From: CAYQMF01 sp964418595
Lineage (GTDB): Bacteria; Planctomycetota; UBA1135; UBA2386
Assembly (NCBI GenBank): GCA_964418595.1
Contig: CAYQMF010000192.1
Span: 1-7,934 of the forward strand
Length of the DNA stretch: 7,934 nt
Reading direction: 5' to 3'
Each line of letters starts with the position of its first letter. Position 1 is the stretch's first letter. The translations under genes were made by a program, and so were the position numbers. The notes beneath the pieces are model-generated. The model was not told where the DNA came from, made no database searches, and saw nothing but the letters and a program-made list of their open reading frames with translations. Of the stretch, positions 1 to 6,585 are shown piece by piece.

Positions 1-69
1 CAGCGTCGACTTGCCGTGGTCGACGTGGGCGATGATGCTGAAGTTGCGGATCAGGCGGGGCTCGGTCAC
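1..69 (-). CDS. lepA: Translation elongation factor 4 (LepA), N-terminal fragment cut by the window edge
   Basis: Read on the minus strand from a GTG at 69-67, the 23 visible codons begin MTEPRLIRNFSIIAHVDHGK and continue STL. The RNFSIIAHVDHGKSTL stretch is the G1/P-loop start of the LepA (EF4) GTPase; EF-G and other translational GTPases differ in the residues just before it. LepA is a ribosome-associated GTPase acting on stalled or mis-translocated ribosomes. The rest of the gene lies outside the window. The start is 13 bases after the rdgB stop with no clear Shine-Dalgarno site, which suggests co-transcription with rdgB and rph. A TAGCAT box at 85-80 on this strand could also support an internal near-leaderless transcript. 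The identification rests on only 23 residues, but they are highly diagnostic. Confidence 0.88.
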   Translation of the reverse strand, partial: MTEPRLIRNFSIIAHVDHGKSTL

Positions 70-82
70 GGGCGGCGGAATG

Positions 83-709
83 CTAACAGTCAGCGCGGCG
101 GGATCGCAGGAACTCCACGAGGCGGCGCAGCGCGTGGCCGCGGTGGCTGAGGGCGTCCTTCGCGCGCGCGTCGAGTTCCGCCATCGTCGGTGTGGCGCCC
201 ACTCCTCGGGCTGAGCCGGCCGGGACGAACACGGGGTCGTAGCCGAAGCCCCCCGCGCCGCACGGTGCCGTGGCGATCGAGCCTTCGCAGGTGTCCTCGA
301 GCGCGGCGACGAGGCGGCCCGTGCCATCGACGAGGGCGAGCGAGCACACGAAGCGCGCGGTGCGATGGGGGGCTGCGACCGAGGTCAGCTCACGGAGCAG
401 CTTCTGCACGCGGTCGGCGTCGGACAGGCCGGGTCCGCCGTAGCGCGCCGACAGCACGCCCGGCCGGCCGTCGAGCGCGTCGACGCACAGGCCGGAGTCG
501 TCACCCAGCGCCAGCGCGCCGGTCGCCGCGGCCAGGGCGCGCGCCTTGATCGCCGCGTTGCCGGCGAAGGTCTCTGCGTCCTCGACGATGGCGATCGGGT
601 GCGGCAGGTCGGCGAGCGAGCGGAGCTGCATGCCCAGCGGGCGGAGCAGGCGTTCGAGCTCGGCGCGCTTCTTGGCGTTGCCGGTGGCGATCCAGAGCGT
701 CTCGGACAC
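83..709 (-). CDS. rdgB: XTP/dITP diphosphatase (RdgB/HAM1 family, non-canonical purine NTP pyrophosphatase)
   Basis: The gene encodes 208 residues, close to the usual 195-205 for the family. RdgB hydrolyses dITP, XTP and ITP to monophosphate and pyrophosphate in the cytoplasm, which keeps deaminated purines out of DNA and RNA. Visible motifs are the N-terminal substrate-binding TGNAKK (9-14), the acidic DDSGL (70-74, with the presumed catalytic Asp), SARYGG (87-92), GFGYDP (154-159) and the C-terminal SHRG (188-191). I chose the GTG at 709-707 because it gives MSETLWIATGN, matching the family's N-terminus. The open frame continues upstream, but that stretch lies inside rph and is not homologous. 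The gene starts 14 bases after the rph stop and ends with TAG 13 bases before lepA. The rph-rdgB pairing is common in bacteria. No Shine-Dalgarno site is clear, so translational coupling to rph is likely. Confidence 0.95.
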   Translation of the reverse strand: MSETLWIATGNAKKRAELERLLRPLGMQLRSLADLPHPIAIVEDAETFAGNAAIKARALAAATGALALGDDSGLCVDALDGRPGVLSARYGGPGLSDADRVQKLLRELTSVAAPHRTARFVCSLALVDGTGRLVAALEDTCEGSIATAPCGAGGFGYDPVFVPAGSARGVGATPTMAELDARAKDALSHRGHALRRLVEFLRSRRADC

Positions 710-723
710 GACGCGCGCCCCGG

Positions 724-1440
724 TCAGAGGCCGAGCGCCGTGCGCTGCGTGGCCTGCACCTGTGTGTGCGCGCTCTTGGCGACGGCGAGCATCGCCAGCA
801 GCTGGTCGTGGTCGAAGGGCGAGCGCTCCGCCGCGCCCTGCACCTCGATGAAGCGGCCGTCGTCGGTCGCCACGACGTTCATGTCGACGTCGGCGCGCGC
901 GTCCTCGTTGTAGTCGAGGTCGGCGAGGATCGTGCCGTCGACCAGACCCACGGAGATCGCGGACACCGCGTGCCGCAGGGGCCAGGCGCGCACGATCTTC
1001 TTCTCCTCCAGCCAGAGCATGGCGTCGTAGAGCGCGACGTAGGCGCCGTTGACCGCGGTGGTGCGGGTTCCGCCGTCGGCGGCGAGCACGTCGCAGTCCA
1101 CCCAGAGGGTGATCTCCGGCAGCAGCTTCATGTCGACGATGCTGCGCAGGCTGCGGCCGATGAGGCGCTGGATCTCCAGCGAGCGGCCGTCGACGCGGGT
1201 GCCCCGCTCGCGCTGCTTCCGCGGTGTCGTCGCGCCGGGCAGCATGCTGTACTCCGCCGTGAGCCAAGCGTTGCCCTGTCCTGCCATCCACTGCGGAACG
1301 TGGTCCTGGTAGGCCACGGTGCACAGCACGCGGGTGTCGCCGCTCTCGGCGAGGACGGAGCCGATGCTCGCCGGCGTGAACGCGCGGGTCAGCTTGAGGG
1401 GACGGATCTGATCGGGCTGCCGCCCTGCCTTGCGCTTCAC
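724..1440 (-). CDS. rph: Ribonuclease PH (tRNA 3'-processing phosphorolytic exoribonuclease)
   Basis: This 238-residue protein aligns end to end with RNase PH, including E. coli Rph. The enzyme removes 3' nucleotides from tRNA precursors and other RNAs using inorganic phosphate, as a hexameric ring in the cytoplasm. Visible signatures are GDTRVLCTV (34-42), WLTAEYSMLPGAT (59-71), GRSLEIQRLIGRSLR (85-99, Arg86), the phosphate-binding GGTRTTAVNGA (123-133, Arg126) and NED...VDMNVV with Asp180 and Asp186, the metal/catalytic pair. All expected catalytic residues are present. The start is a GTG at 1440-1438, fixed by alignment to the family N-terminus; a weak AGG lies 6 bases upstream. The gene sits 73 bases downstream of the pseudokinase gene and 14 bases upstream of rdgB, forming the front of an rph-rdgB-lepA run. 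Confidence 0.96.
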   Translation of the reverse strand: MKRKAGRQPDQIRPLKLTRAFTPASIGSVLAESGDTRVLCTVAYQDHVPQWMAGQGNAWLTAEYSMLPGATTPRKQRERGTRVDGRSLEIQRLIGRSLRSIVDMKLLPEITLWVDCDVLAADGGTRTTAVNGAYVALYDAMLWLEEKKIVRAWPLRHAVSAISVGLVDGTILADLDYNEDARADVDMNVVATDDGRFIEVQGAAERSPFDHDQLLAMLAVAKSAHTQVQATQRTALGL

Positions 1441-1513
1441 GATGGGCCTGCTCTCGAAAAAGGGGGCGGGAGCATAGCGCGGTGCGCGCGTGGCGCGCCG
1501 AGAAAGCCACCGC
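1441..1513 (-). promoter_or_regulatory. Intergenic leader before rph with a possible -10 box
   Basis: On the minus strand a TATGCT box at 1476-1471 lies 30 bases upstream of the rph GTG and would give a leader of about 23 bases. No -35-like hexamer is visible at the expected spacing. The T5 run at 1461-1457 follows no adjacent stem, so I see no intrinsic terminator separating the pseudokinase gene from rph. Read-through from upstream and an internal promoter are both possible. Confidence 0.25.
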
Positions 1514-2776
1514 TCAGCGGGCCGCGGCCTCCGTCGCGATCCCGAGCTGCGCCAGCGCGTCGCGCAGCTCCATGAGACCGAACGGCTTCGGCACGATCAC
1601 GACCCGGGGGTCGGGGGCGTTCAGCGCGGCGGTGAGCGCGGGGTGGTCGCTGCTGCCGAGGAGCACGACGCGTACGCGCCCGACGCCCAGCGCATCCGCA
1701 GCCAACTGGTCGCCCATTTCACGCCGCCCGCGCGGCTCGACGATCAGCAGCTCGAAACGCTCGGGCGTGGCACGCCAGAGCGCGCGGGCCGCGGGACCAT
1801 CGGCGCACAGCAGGACCTGCCGGCCACTCCGCTCCAGCTCCTGGCCGACCATGAAGCGGACCGCCGGGTCGCTCTCGAGGACGAGCACGCCACCGAACTC
1901 GTGCGCGGCGTCGCGGGGGGGTGGGCCGGCGGCGTCGTCCTGGGCGTCGGCGTCGGCCACAGGCAGCGCGATCCACGCGCTCGCACCCGCGCCGGGCGAG
2001 TGCTCCATGGTCCACTCCGCGTCCAGCGCAGCGAGGAGGTTGCGGGCCGCGGCCCTGGCGAGCTGGATCTGCGCGGGGGGCGGCGCGTGCACCGACACGG
2101 CCTCGTCGCTCTCGACGGCGAGTTGCAGCACGACGACCTGGGCGTCCTGGTCGACGTTGATGCCGGCGCGCATCGTGAGCTTGCCCGCGCTCGGCTCCGT
2201 CGCGAACAGCACCTCGATCAGGTACAGCAGCGCGCGGCGCAGGGCGTTGGCGTTGGTCCAGATCTCCGGCAGGCTCGCCGCCACGTCGACGTCGAGCTGG
2301 AAGCGCCCGCAATTCCAGTCGTCGAGTTCGTGCTGGACGCTGGCCAGCACGTCGTCGACGGCGAGGCCGGTGCGCCGCATCACCGACGAGCCGATGGCGA
2401 ACTGGATCTTCTCGCTCAGCGCCCGCAGTCGGCGCACCGCGCCCCAGAGCTGCTCCGCGCGCGGCGGCACGAGTTCGGGCGAACCGATCGCTTCGCACAG
2501 CAGTTGCGCGTTGCCTTCGACGCCGGAGGCGAGGCTCGCGAGTTCCGCGCTGACGCTCTCGGCGAGGTCTTCGAGGTGCCGCGCGGCTTCGACGTGCGGA
2601 TCGTGGCGGATGGGCTGCGCGTGATCCGGTGCCGTCTCCGCGCAGGTGCGCACCGGGTCCGCGAGCGCTCCACGAGGTGGGTCGATCGACGCCGCAGGCC
2701 GGCGGGTCGAGCGCGTCAACCAGACGGCCAGGGCACATGTGCCGGCACCGAGCAGAAACCAGTACAGCGACAACAC
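1514..2776 (-). CDS. Membrane-anchored degenerate hybrid histidine kinase / pseudo-receiver protein
   Basis: The gene encodes 420 residues from a GTG at 2776-2774. That start places a TM helix (about 3-20) at the N-terminus; the open frame runs upstream to 2938, but that extension is basic and low-complexity. Order of parts: TM helix, Pro/Ala-rich linker (about 24-60), a HisKA-like helical segment (about 62-125) containing GVEGNAQLL (85-93), a HATPase-like fold (about 155-273) and a receiver-like domain (about 295-412). Key residues are altered. By my alignment Ala77 replaces the phosphorylatable His of the H box. The N-box Asn positions are Tyr185 and Val189, and the DxGxG loop is missing. 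In the receiver one of the two metal-binding acids is Ser302, and Glu347 replaces the phosphoacceptor Asp; a Ser and Lys397 (PKPF motif) are kept. It is probably a phosphorylation-independent signalling or scaffolding protein; its partner and input are unknown. It is the first gene of the minus-strand run that continues into rph. Confidence 0.75.
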   Translation of the reverse strand: MLSLYWFLLGAGTCALAVWLTRSTRRPAASIDPPRGALADPVRTCAETAPDHAQPIRHDPHVEAARHLEDLAESVSAELASLASGVEGNAQLLCEAIGSPELVPPRAEQLWGAVRRLRALSEKIQFAIGSSVMRRTGLAVDDVLASVQHELDDWNCGRFQLDVDVAASLPEIWTNANALRRALLYLIEVLFATEPSAGKLTMRAGINVDQDAQVVVLQLAVESDEAVSVHAPPPAQIQLARAAARNLLAALDAEWTMEHSPGAGASAWIALPVADADAQDDAAGPPPRDAAHEFGGVLVLESDPAVRFMVGQELERSGRQVLLCADGPAARALWRATPERFELLIVEPRGRREMGDQLAADALGVGRVRVVLLGSSDHPALTAALNAPDPRVVIVPKPFGLMELRDALAQLGIATEAAAR

Positions 2777-2808
2777 GGTGATGGAGCGAGGGCGAGGGAG
2801 GGGAGGCC

Positions 2809-2836
2809 ACGCTACGAGTCGCTGCGTGCCTGGCAA
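2809..2836 (-). promoter_or_regulatory. Sigma-70-like promoter for the pseudokinase gene
   Basis: On the minus strand, TTGCCA (2836-2831, five of six matches to TTGACA) is followed by a 16-base spacer and TAGCGT (2814-2809, of the TAnnnT type). Transcription would begin near 2802, leaving a leader of about 26 pyrimidine-rich bases before the GTG at 2776 with no Shine-Dalgarno site. This is the best two-part promoter in the window, though judged by eye only. Confidence 0.45.
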
Positions 2837-2990
2837 GCGGGTGCGTTGTGCGTTGTGTCCGTGCGCGCTGGAAGTCGTTGCCGCGGGCCGAGTCGCGGGC
2901 GAAGAAAAAAGTCGTCGTGCTGCCCGGGTGGATCGCACCGTTCGACGGCATGGCCGAGGCGGGACGGCTTTCCCTCGCGCACGCTTCGGC

Positions 2991-2996
2991 TACGTT
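2991..2996 (+). promoter_or_regulatory. Possible -10 box for the secreted-protein gene
   Basis: TACGTT fits the TAnnnT pattern and would place transcription start near 3003, giving a leader of about 56 bases before the ATG at 3059. The region 16-18 bases upstream (around 2968-2974) is T/C-rich and matches TTGACA poorly, so the call is weak. Confidence 0.28.
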
Positions 2997-3046
2997 CTCT
3001 CGCGCCCCACCACTGCCCTTCCCTTCACATCTCTCCTCACTCCTTC

Positions 3047-3050
3047 GGAG
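3047..3050 (+). promoter_or_regulatory. Shine-Dalgarno site of the secreted-protein gene
   Basis: GGAG lies 8 bases before the ATG at 3059. It is the only clear Shine-Dalgarno/ATG pair in the window. It fixes this start against the much longer open frame extending upstream to 1490. Confidence 0.6.
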
Positions 3051-3058
3051 CCTGTTCG

Positions 3059-4147
3059 ATGCGTTTCGCGATCCTCGGTCTGCTCTCGGTCTGCGCGCCA
3101 ATCTGCGCGCAGGCCCCCGTCAACCTCTTCGAGATCTTCTCCGGCTGCACCAACTTCACGTCGCGCGGCAACATCCAGGCGAGCGCGGGCGAGTACCTGC
3201 TCGAGGTTCGCGCCACGCACTTCGCCGGCGTCGGCCACGACCCGGCCGGCGCGGGCACTCGGCTCGCGGGCTTCCAGTACGTGACCCAGGATCAGAACGG
3301 GGCGTCGCAGGAGACCTACCACCTGATCGTGCGCGGCGAGGCCGCGGCGGCGCCCGACTGCAGCGCGGCTGGGCTCAAGCTGCGCGCCGGCCCGCTCACC
3401 ACGCCGCCGAGCACGGTGGTGACCCCGGTCGCGTGGCAGATCACGGCGACCCTCGCGACCGTGTCGACGGCCGTGCCCCCGTGCGCGACCTTCTACACCG
3501 GCGCCGAGTTCCCCGCCGCGCCAGGGTGGGGATCCACTCCGGGCGACGGCCAATCGCTCCACATCACCGACTTCCCGCTCGGCGACAACCCGGCGCCCAA
3601 CACGCCGTCGCTCACCTGGAACTGCCTCAACGGTGCGCCCGTACAGCCGCAGTTCTTCGAGTCCCTGCACTTCGGCCTGCTGGTCGAGGCCGCGATCCTC
3701 AACCTCGGCAACGTCGACCCGACCCTCACCGGCACCTGCCTGATCGGGCTCGGCAACCGCAGCTTCGGCGCCGGCGGGTTGTGGCCGGCGTGCAACGGCA
3801 CCCTCGGCCCGCGCAACGACGGTCTCGACTGTCGCGTCCGTGACCTCGCGCACGCCAACGGCGCGTTCGTGGTGTACCTCGGCCTCGACAACGGCTGTCC
3901 GGGGATCCCGCTCGGCGGTCTCGCGGAGGGTGCGCTGTACCTGAACCCGGTCGGTGCGTTCCTGCAGGTCGCCGCGGGCAACCTCGACGGCACGGGTCAG
4001 GGCACGGCCACGATCGTGCCGCCGAACTCGCCGGCGTGCTCGGCCGTTGCGAACCGCTTCGCGCATTTCCAGGCGGTGACGGTGAGCCCGAGCTTTGCGC
4101 TGCCGCTGCACCTGACCAACCGTGCCGCGACGAACTACCGTCGGTAG
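3059..4147 (+). CDS. Secreted protein of unknown function with N-terminal signal peptide
   Basis: The gene encodes 362 residues. MRFAILGLLSVCAPICAQAP is a short export signal: one Arg, a hydrophobic core, then a small-residue region with likely cleavage after Ala17 or nearby. It has no proper lipobox, so a lipoprotein is less likely. The mature part is neutral, rich in Gly, Ala, Pro, Thr and Asn, and holds nine Cys (30, 101, 142, 189, 227, 245, 258, 280, 327) that could form disulfides. No catalytic motif or named family is recognised. The last 80 residues (GALYLNPVGAFLQVAAGNLD at 291-310, then a Pro-Pro-Asn turn and LTN near 352-354) recall a beta-rich C-terminal module I associate with planctomycete secreted proteins; this is a recollection, not a search. 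The ATG is supported by a GGAG site and the signal peptide. The next gene starts 27 bases downstream and is also exported, so the two may serve the cell surface together. Confidence 0.85.
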   Translation: MRFAILGLLSVCAPICAQAPVNLFEIFSGCTNFTSRGNIQASAGEYLLEVRATHFAGVGHDPAGAGTRLAGFQYVTQDQNGASQETYHLIVRGEAAAAPDCSAAGLKLRAGPLTTPPSTVVTPVAWQITATLATVSTAVPPCATFYTGAEFPAAPGWGSTPGDGQSLHITDFPLGDNPAPNTPSLTWNCLNGAPVQPQFFESLHFGLLVEAAILNLGNVDPTLTGTCLIGLGNRSFGAGGLWPACNGTLGPRNDGLDCRVRDLAHANGAFVVYLGLDNGCPGIPLGGLAEGALYLNPVGAFLQVAAGNLDGTGQGTATIVPPNSPACSAVANRFAHFQAVTVSPSFALPLHLTNRAATNYRR

Positions 4148-4160
4148 CCCGCGCGGCGGG
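4148..4160 (+). other. Short GC-rich hairpin directly after the secreted-protein stop codon
   Basis: CCCGC and GCGGG pair as a 5-bp stem with a 3-base loop, starting at the base after TAG. No T-run follows, so it is not a classical intrinsic terminator. It abuts the TATCGT box at 4161 and could weaken read-through into the next gene. A stem this short can arise by chance in such GC-rich DNA. Confidence 0.25.
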
Positions 4161-4166
4161 TATCGT
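4161..4166 (+). promoter_or_regulatory. TAnnnT -10 box spaced for a leaderless transcript of the repeat protein
   Basis: TATCGT is followed by 8 bases and then the GTG start at 4175. That spacing would put the transcription start at or next to the start codon. No Shine-Dalgarno site is visible. No -35 match is evident, because the upstream bases are the GC hairpin and the end of the preceding gene. Confidence 0.38.
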
Positions 4167-4174
4167 CGGCGCGC

Positions 4175-6541
4175 GTGAACAAGCTCGCGCTCGCCGTCGT
4201 CGCGCTCGTCGTCATCGCCGCGGCGGTGTTCCTGCTGCAGGGCGGTGGCGTCGGCGAAGTCGCGCCCGCTGCGGTTCCTGGCTCGACGCCCGACGACGCG
4301 CGCACGACGAATCTCGCCGAGGGTGCGACCTCCGCCGACGGGCGCCGCGAGGCGGGGCCAGGCCTCGCGCCGATTCCAGCGCCAGCGTCGGAAGTCGCCG
4401 AGCCAGAACGGCCGGCGCCGGGCAAGGGCGCCATCGAGGGCATCGTGCGCTATGCCGCCGACGGCACCCCGGCGGTCGGGATCGCGGTGCACTGCGAGGT
4501 CGGGCAGTCGCTCCAGTCTTCGATCGGGGCGCTGCGCTTCCGCACCGGCAAGCGCGGGGAGTTCGGGTTCGGCGATCTCGAGCCCGGGCAGCACCGGGTC
4601 GTCGCCGATCGTGGCGGCGAAGCGTGGGTGGCTGTCGTGGCCGACAAGATCGCACGCGTAGAACTCGAAGTGCCGGCCGGCGCGACCGTGGTCGGGGTCG
4701 TGCGCGACATGCGCGGCGGTCCGATCGCCGCGGCCGAGATCTGGTTGTCGGAGAGGAACGTGCACGACGCGGGCGCAGTGGCCGGCAAGAGCGGCGCCGA
4801 CGGACGCTTCGAGTTGCGGCACGTGCCTGGCGAGCGCTGGATCGGCGCGCACGCGCCCGGTTACCAGGCCTCCGCGCTGCGCTACCTCAAGGCGCAGCCG
4901 GGTGAGACGACGACCGTCGAGATCCTGCTCGCGCACGACGACGCCCGCGTCACGGGGCAGGTGCTGATGGCCGATGGCAGACCGGCATCCGGCGCGGCGG
5001 TGTTCTGCCGCGCGGTCGCGCGCGCGCAGTGGAGCACCGCGCCCGACGGGTCGCCGCAGTTGAGCGCGGGGCCGCGCACGGCCGTCTGCGACGGCGAAGG
5101 TCGGTTCCGCGTCGTCGGCCTGCCTCCCGGTGATCTGGTGGTGCAGGCGCGCGCCGCGGAGTCGGGGATGGGCGAGGCCCTCGTGACGGTGACCGCGCGT
5201 GGCGTGGGCGACGTGGTGGTGAACCTGCCGCGCGCCGCGACGCTGAGCGGCCGCGTCACCGAAAACGGTGGGCCGCCCACCAAGCGGGTCGTGCTGTTCG
5301 TGCACCACACGGAGCGCACGCTCGCCACGGGCTGGCTTGCCGTCGAACCCGACGGCACCTTCTCCGGGCCGGTCTCGCCGGGCACGGTGCCGGTGCAACT
5401 GTGGCAGGCGGGGCACGTGGTGATGAAGGACGAACTCGTGCTCGTGCCGGGCGAGACGCGCGTGTGGAACCCGGTGATCGCGGTGAAGGGCTTCGCGCGC
5501 GGCCGCGTCGTCGACGCGCAGGGGCGTGGGCTCGAGGGGTTCAGCGTCGCGGCGTTCGCCGACGACAAGTGGCTCGGCGAGACGACCACGTCGGCGACCG
5601 GCGAGTTCGCGCTCGACAAGCTGGACGGCGATCGCGTGCTCCTGCGCGTCGGCGTGCGACCCGAGGGAGGCGCCGAGAACTCGCGCCTCACGGCGTTGAC
5701 GCAGGATGTGACCCTGCCGGTCGACGCGCTCGAACTCGTGATCCCCGCCGACCGTGTGCCGAACGCGGGCGCGCGCGGGCGGGTGCTGTCGCCGGCGGGC
5801 GCGCCGATCGAAGGTGCGCTCGTGCGTCTGGGCGGCGACGGTGGCCGCGGCCTCGCCGACGCGAAGACGGCGGCCGACGGGACCTTCGCGCTGGGGCGGC
5901 TCGTGCCGGGTCCGTACTGGGTCACCGCGCAGCACACCGAGCATCCGCCGCTGCACCTGGGGCGCAAGGAGCTGTCGCCGGGCGCGGTGCTGGATCTCGG
6001 CGACCTCACGTTGCTGGCTGGCGGGACGGTGGTGGCGAGCGTGCAGCGCACCGACGGTGGGGACACCTCGGGCGTGCGCCTGTACGTCAACGACGCGCGC
6101 GGCGCGCGCGTGGGCACGCTGGTCGGCGACGCGGAGCGTCGCTCCGGCCCGCTGCCGCCCGGTGAGCTGTTGCTCGAGATCGGCGGCACCGGCATCGCGC
6201 TCGCTCGCCACCCGGTCGTGGTCGTCGCCGGTCAGGAGACGCGCGTGCAGGTCGTGGTCCAGCCCGGGCGGCGGTACACCGTGCACGCGACCGTACCGGC
6301 CGGCTCGAGCGCGCCGCGCTGGGTGGCGGCGACCTTGTTCGACGCGGAGCGCCACGTGGTCGGTGGCTTCGCATTCGAGCGCGACTCCTCCGGCGTGTGG
6401 GTCGGCGAGGTGTCGCTGGGCGCCGGGCACTACACGCTGACCGTCGGCAGCGAAGGGCAGACGTTGTTCGGCCAGGTGGAGATCGACGTCGCTCACGGCG
6501 GTGGCGAAGGCTTTATCCCGGTGAGCTTGCAACCGCGCTGA
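4175..6541 (+). CDS. Membrane-anchored protein with about eight carboxypeptidase-regulatory-like beta-sandwich repeats
   Basis: The gene encodes 788 residues from a GTG at 4175. A hydrophobic segment (about 4-21) anchors the protein with the bulk outside. A disordered Ala/Pro/Gly/Glu-rich linker (about 22-85) follows. I count eight repeats of 80-95 residues starting near 86, 170, 257, 355, 440, 533, 616 and 700. A typical unit has G.V.d..G.P..GA.V, then a turn such as ADGRFEL (208-214), EGRFRV (308-313) or ADGTFAL (567-573), then a LpPG.y.v.A strand (VPGPYWVTAQ, 577-586). These are the marks of carboxypeptidase regulatory-like/CNA-B-like domains, which are structural or binding modules in surface proteins. 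The last two units are more divergent. No enzyme domain is present. A role in envelope structure, adhesion or polymer binding is inferred. The gene follows a secreted-protein gene by 27 bases. Family type is fairly sure, function is not. Confidence 0.85.
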   Translation: MNKLALAVVALVVIAAAVFLLQGGGVGEVAPAAVPGSTPDDARTTNLAEGATSADGRREAGPGLAPIPAPASEVAEPERPAPGKGAIEGIVRYAADGTPAVGIAVHCEVGQSLQSSIGALRFRTGKRGEFGFGDLEPGQHRVVADRGGEAWVAVVADKIARVELEVPAGATVVGVVRDMRGGPIAAAEIWLSERNVHDAGAVAGKSGADGRFELRHVPGERWIGAHAPGYQASALRYLKAQPGETTTVEILLAHDDARVTGQVLMADGRPASGAAVFCRAVARAQWSTAPDGSPQLSAGPRTAVCDGEGRFRVVGLPPGDLVVQARAAESGMGEALVTVTARGVGDVVVNLPRAATLSGRVTENGGPPTKRVVLFVHHTERTLATGWLAVEPDGTFSGPVSPGTVPVQLWQAGHVVMKDELVLVPGETRVWNPVIAVKGFARGRVVDAQGRGLEGFSVAAFADDKWLGETTTSATGEFALDKLDGDRVLLRVGVRPEGGAENSRLTALTQDVTLPVDALELVIPADRVPNAGARGRVLSPAGAPIEGALVRLGGDGGRGLADAKTAADGTFALGRLVPGPYWVTAQHTEHPPLHLGRKELSPGAVLDLGDLTLLAGGTVVASVQRTDGGDTSGVRLYVNDARGARVGTLVGDAERRSGPLPPGELLLEIGGTGIALARHPVVVVAGQETRVQVVVQPGRRYTVHATVPAGSSAPRWVAATLFDAERHVVGGFAFERDSSGVWVGEVSLGAGHYTLTVGSEGQTLFGQVEIDVAHGGGEGFIPVSLQPR

Positions 6542-6572
6542 ACCGACGATTCGTCCGGCGGAGGGCCCCTGA

Positions 6573-6578
6573 TAAGGT
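6573..6578 (+). promoter_or_regulatory. TAnnnT -10 box spaced for a leaderless transcript of the NuoF-like gene
   Basis: TAAGGT is followed by exactly 7 bases and then the GTG start at 6586. It lies in the 44-base gap after the repeat-protein stop, which contains no Shine-Dalgarno site at usable spacing; the GGAGGG at 6560-6565 is 20 bases from the start. The spacing matches leaderless promoters known from Actinobacteria and Deinococcus-Thermus. Confidence 0.42.
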
Positions 6579-6585
6579 CGCGCCC

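Larger units (their letters stand above)
2777..3058. other. Divergent intergenic region between the pseudokinase gene and the secreted-protein gene
   Basis: No convincing gene lies in these 282 bases; open frames crossing them are extensions of the flanking genes or antisense. The region holds a promoter candidate for each direction, a short tandem repeat of the 7-mer GTGCGTT (two copies plus GTG, 2841-2857), an A-rich patch (GAAGAAAAAA, 2901-2910) and a pyrimidine-rich stretch (about 3017-3046) just before the plus-strand Shine-Dalgarno site. I see no operator-like palindrome or riboswitch. Confidence 0.6.

Noticed and set aside
710..1510. Upstream extension of the rdgB frame through rph, suggesting an RNase PH/RdgB fusion
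   Set aside because: The extension is in a different frame from rph and is Arg/Ala-rich noise. The family N-terminus begins at the GTG at 709.
1441..1513. Possible intrinsic terminator between the pseudokinase gene and rph, using the GCGCGC-GTG-GCGCGC palindrome
   Set aside because: The T5 run is far from the stem, and alternating GC palindromes are expected in this composition.
2777..2938. 54-residue N-terminal extension of the pseudokinase
   Set aside because: It is basic and low-complexity, and it would cover the best promoter candidate. Starting at the GTG at 2776 puts the TM helix at the N-terminus. It cannot be fully excluded because that GTG lacks a Shine-Dalgarno site.
1490..3058. 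Long plus-strand open frame running into the secreted-protein gene, giving a possible 885-residue protein
   Set aside because: The part before 3059 is antisense to the pseudokinase gene, Arg/Gly-rich and without a domain. The ATG at 3059 has a Shine-Dalgarno site and a signal peptide.
2990..6532. Minus-strand open frame of 1180 residues opposite the two exported-protein genes
   Set aside because: It is rich in His, Arg, Ala and Gly with no recognisable domain, as expected of the antisense frame of GC-rich codons. The plus-strand proteins have signal or TM segments and clear repeats.
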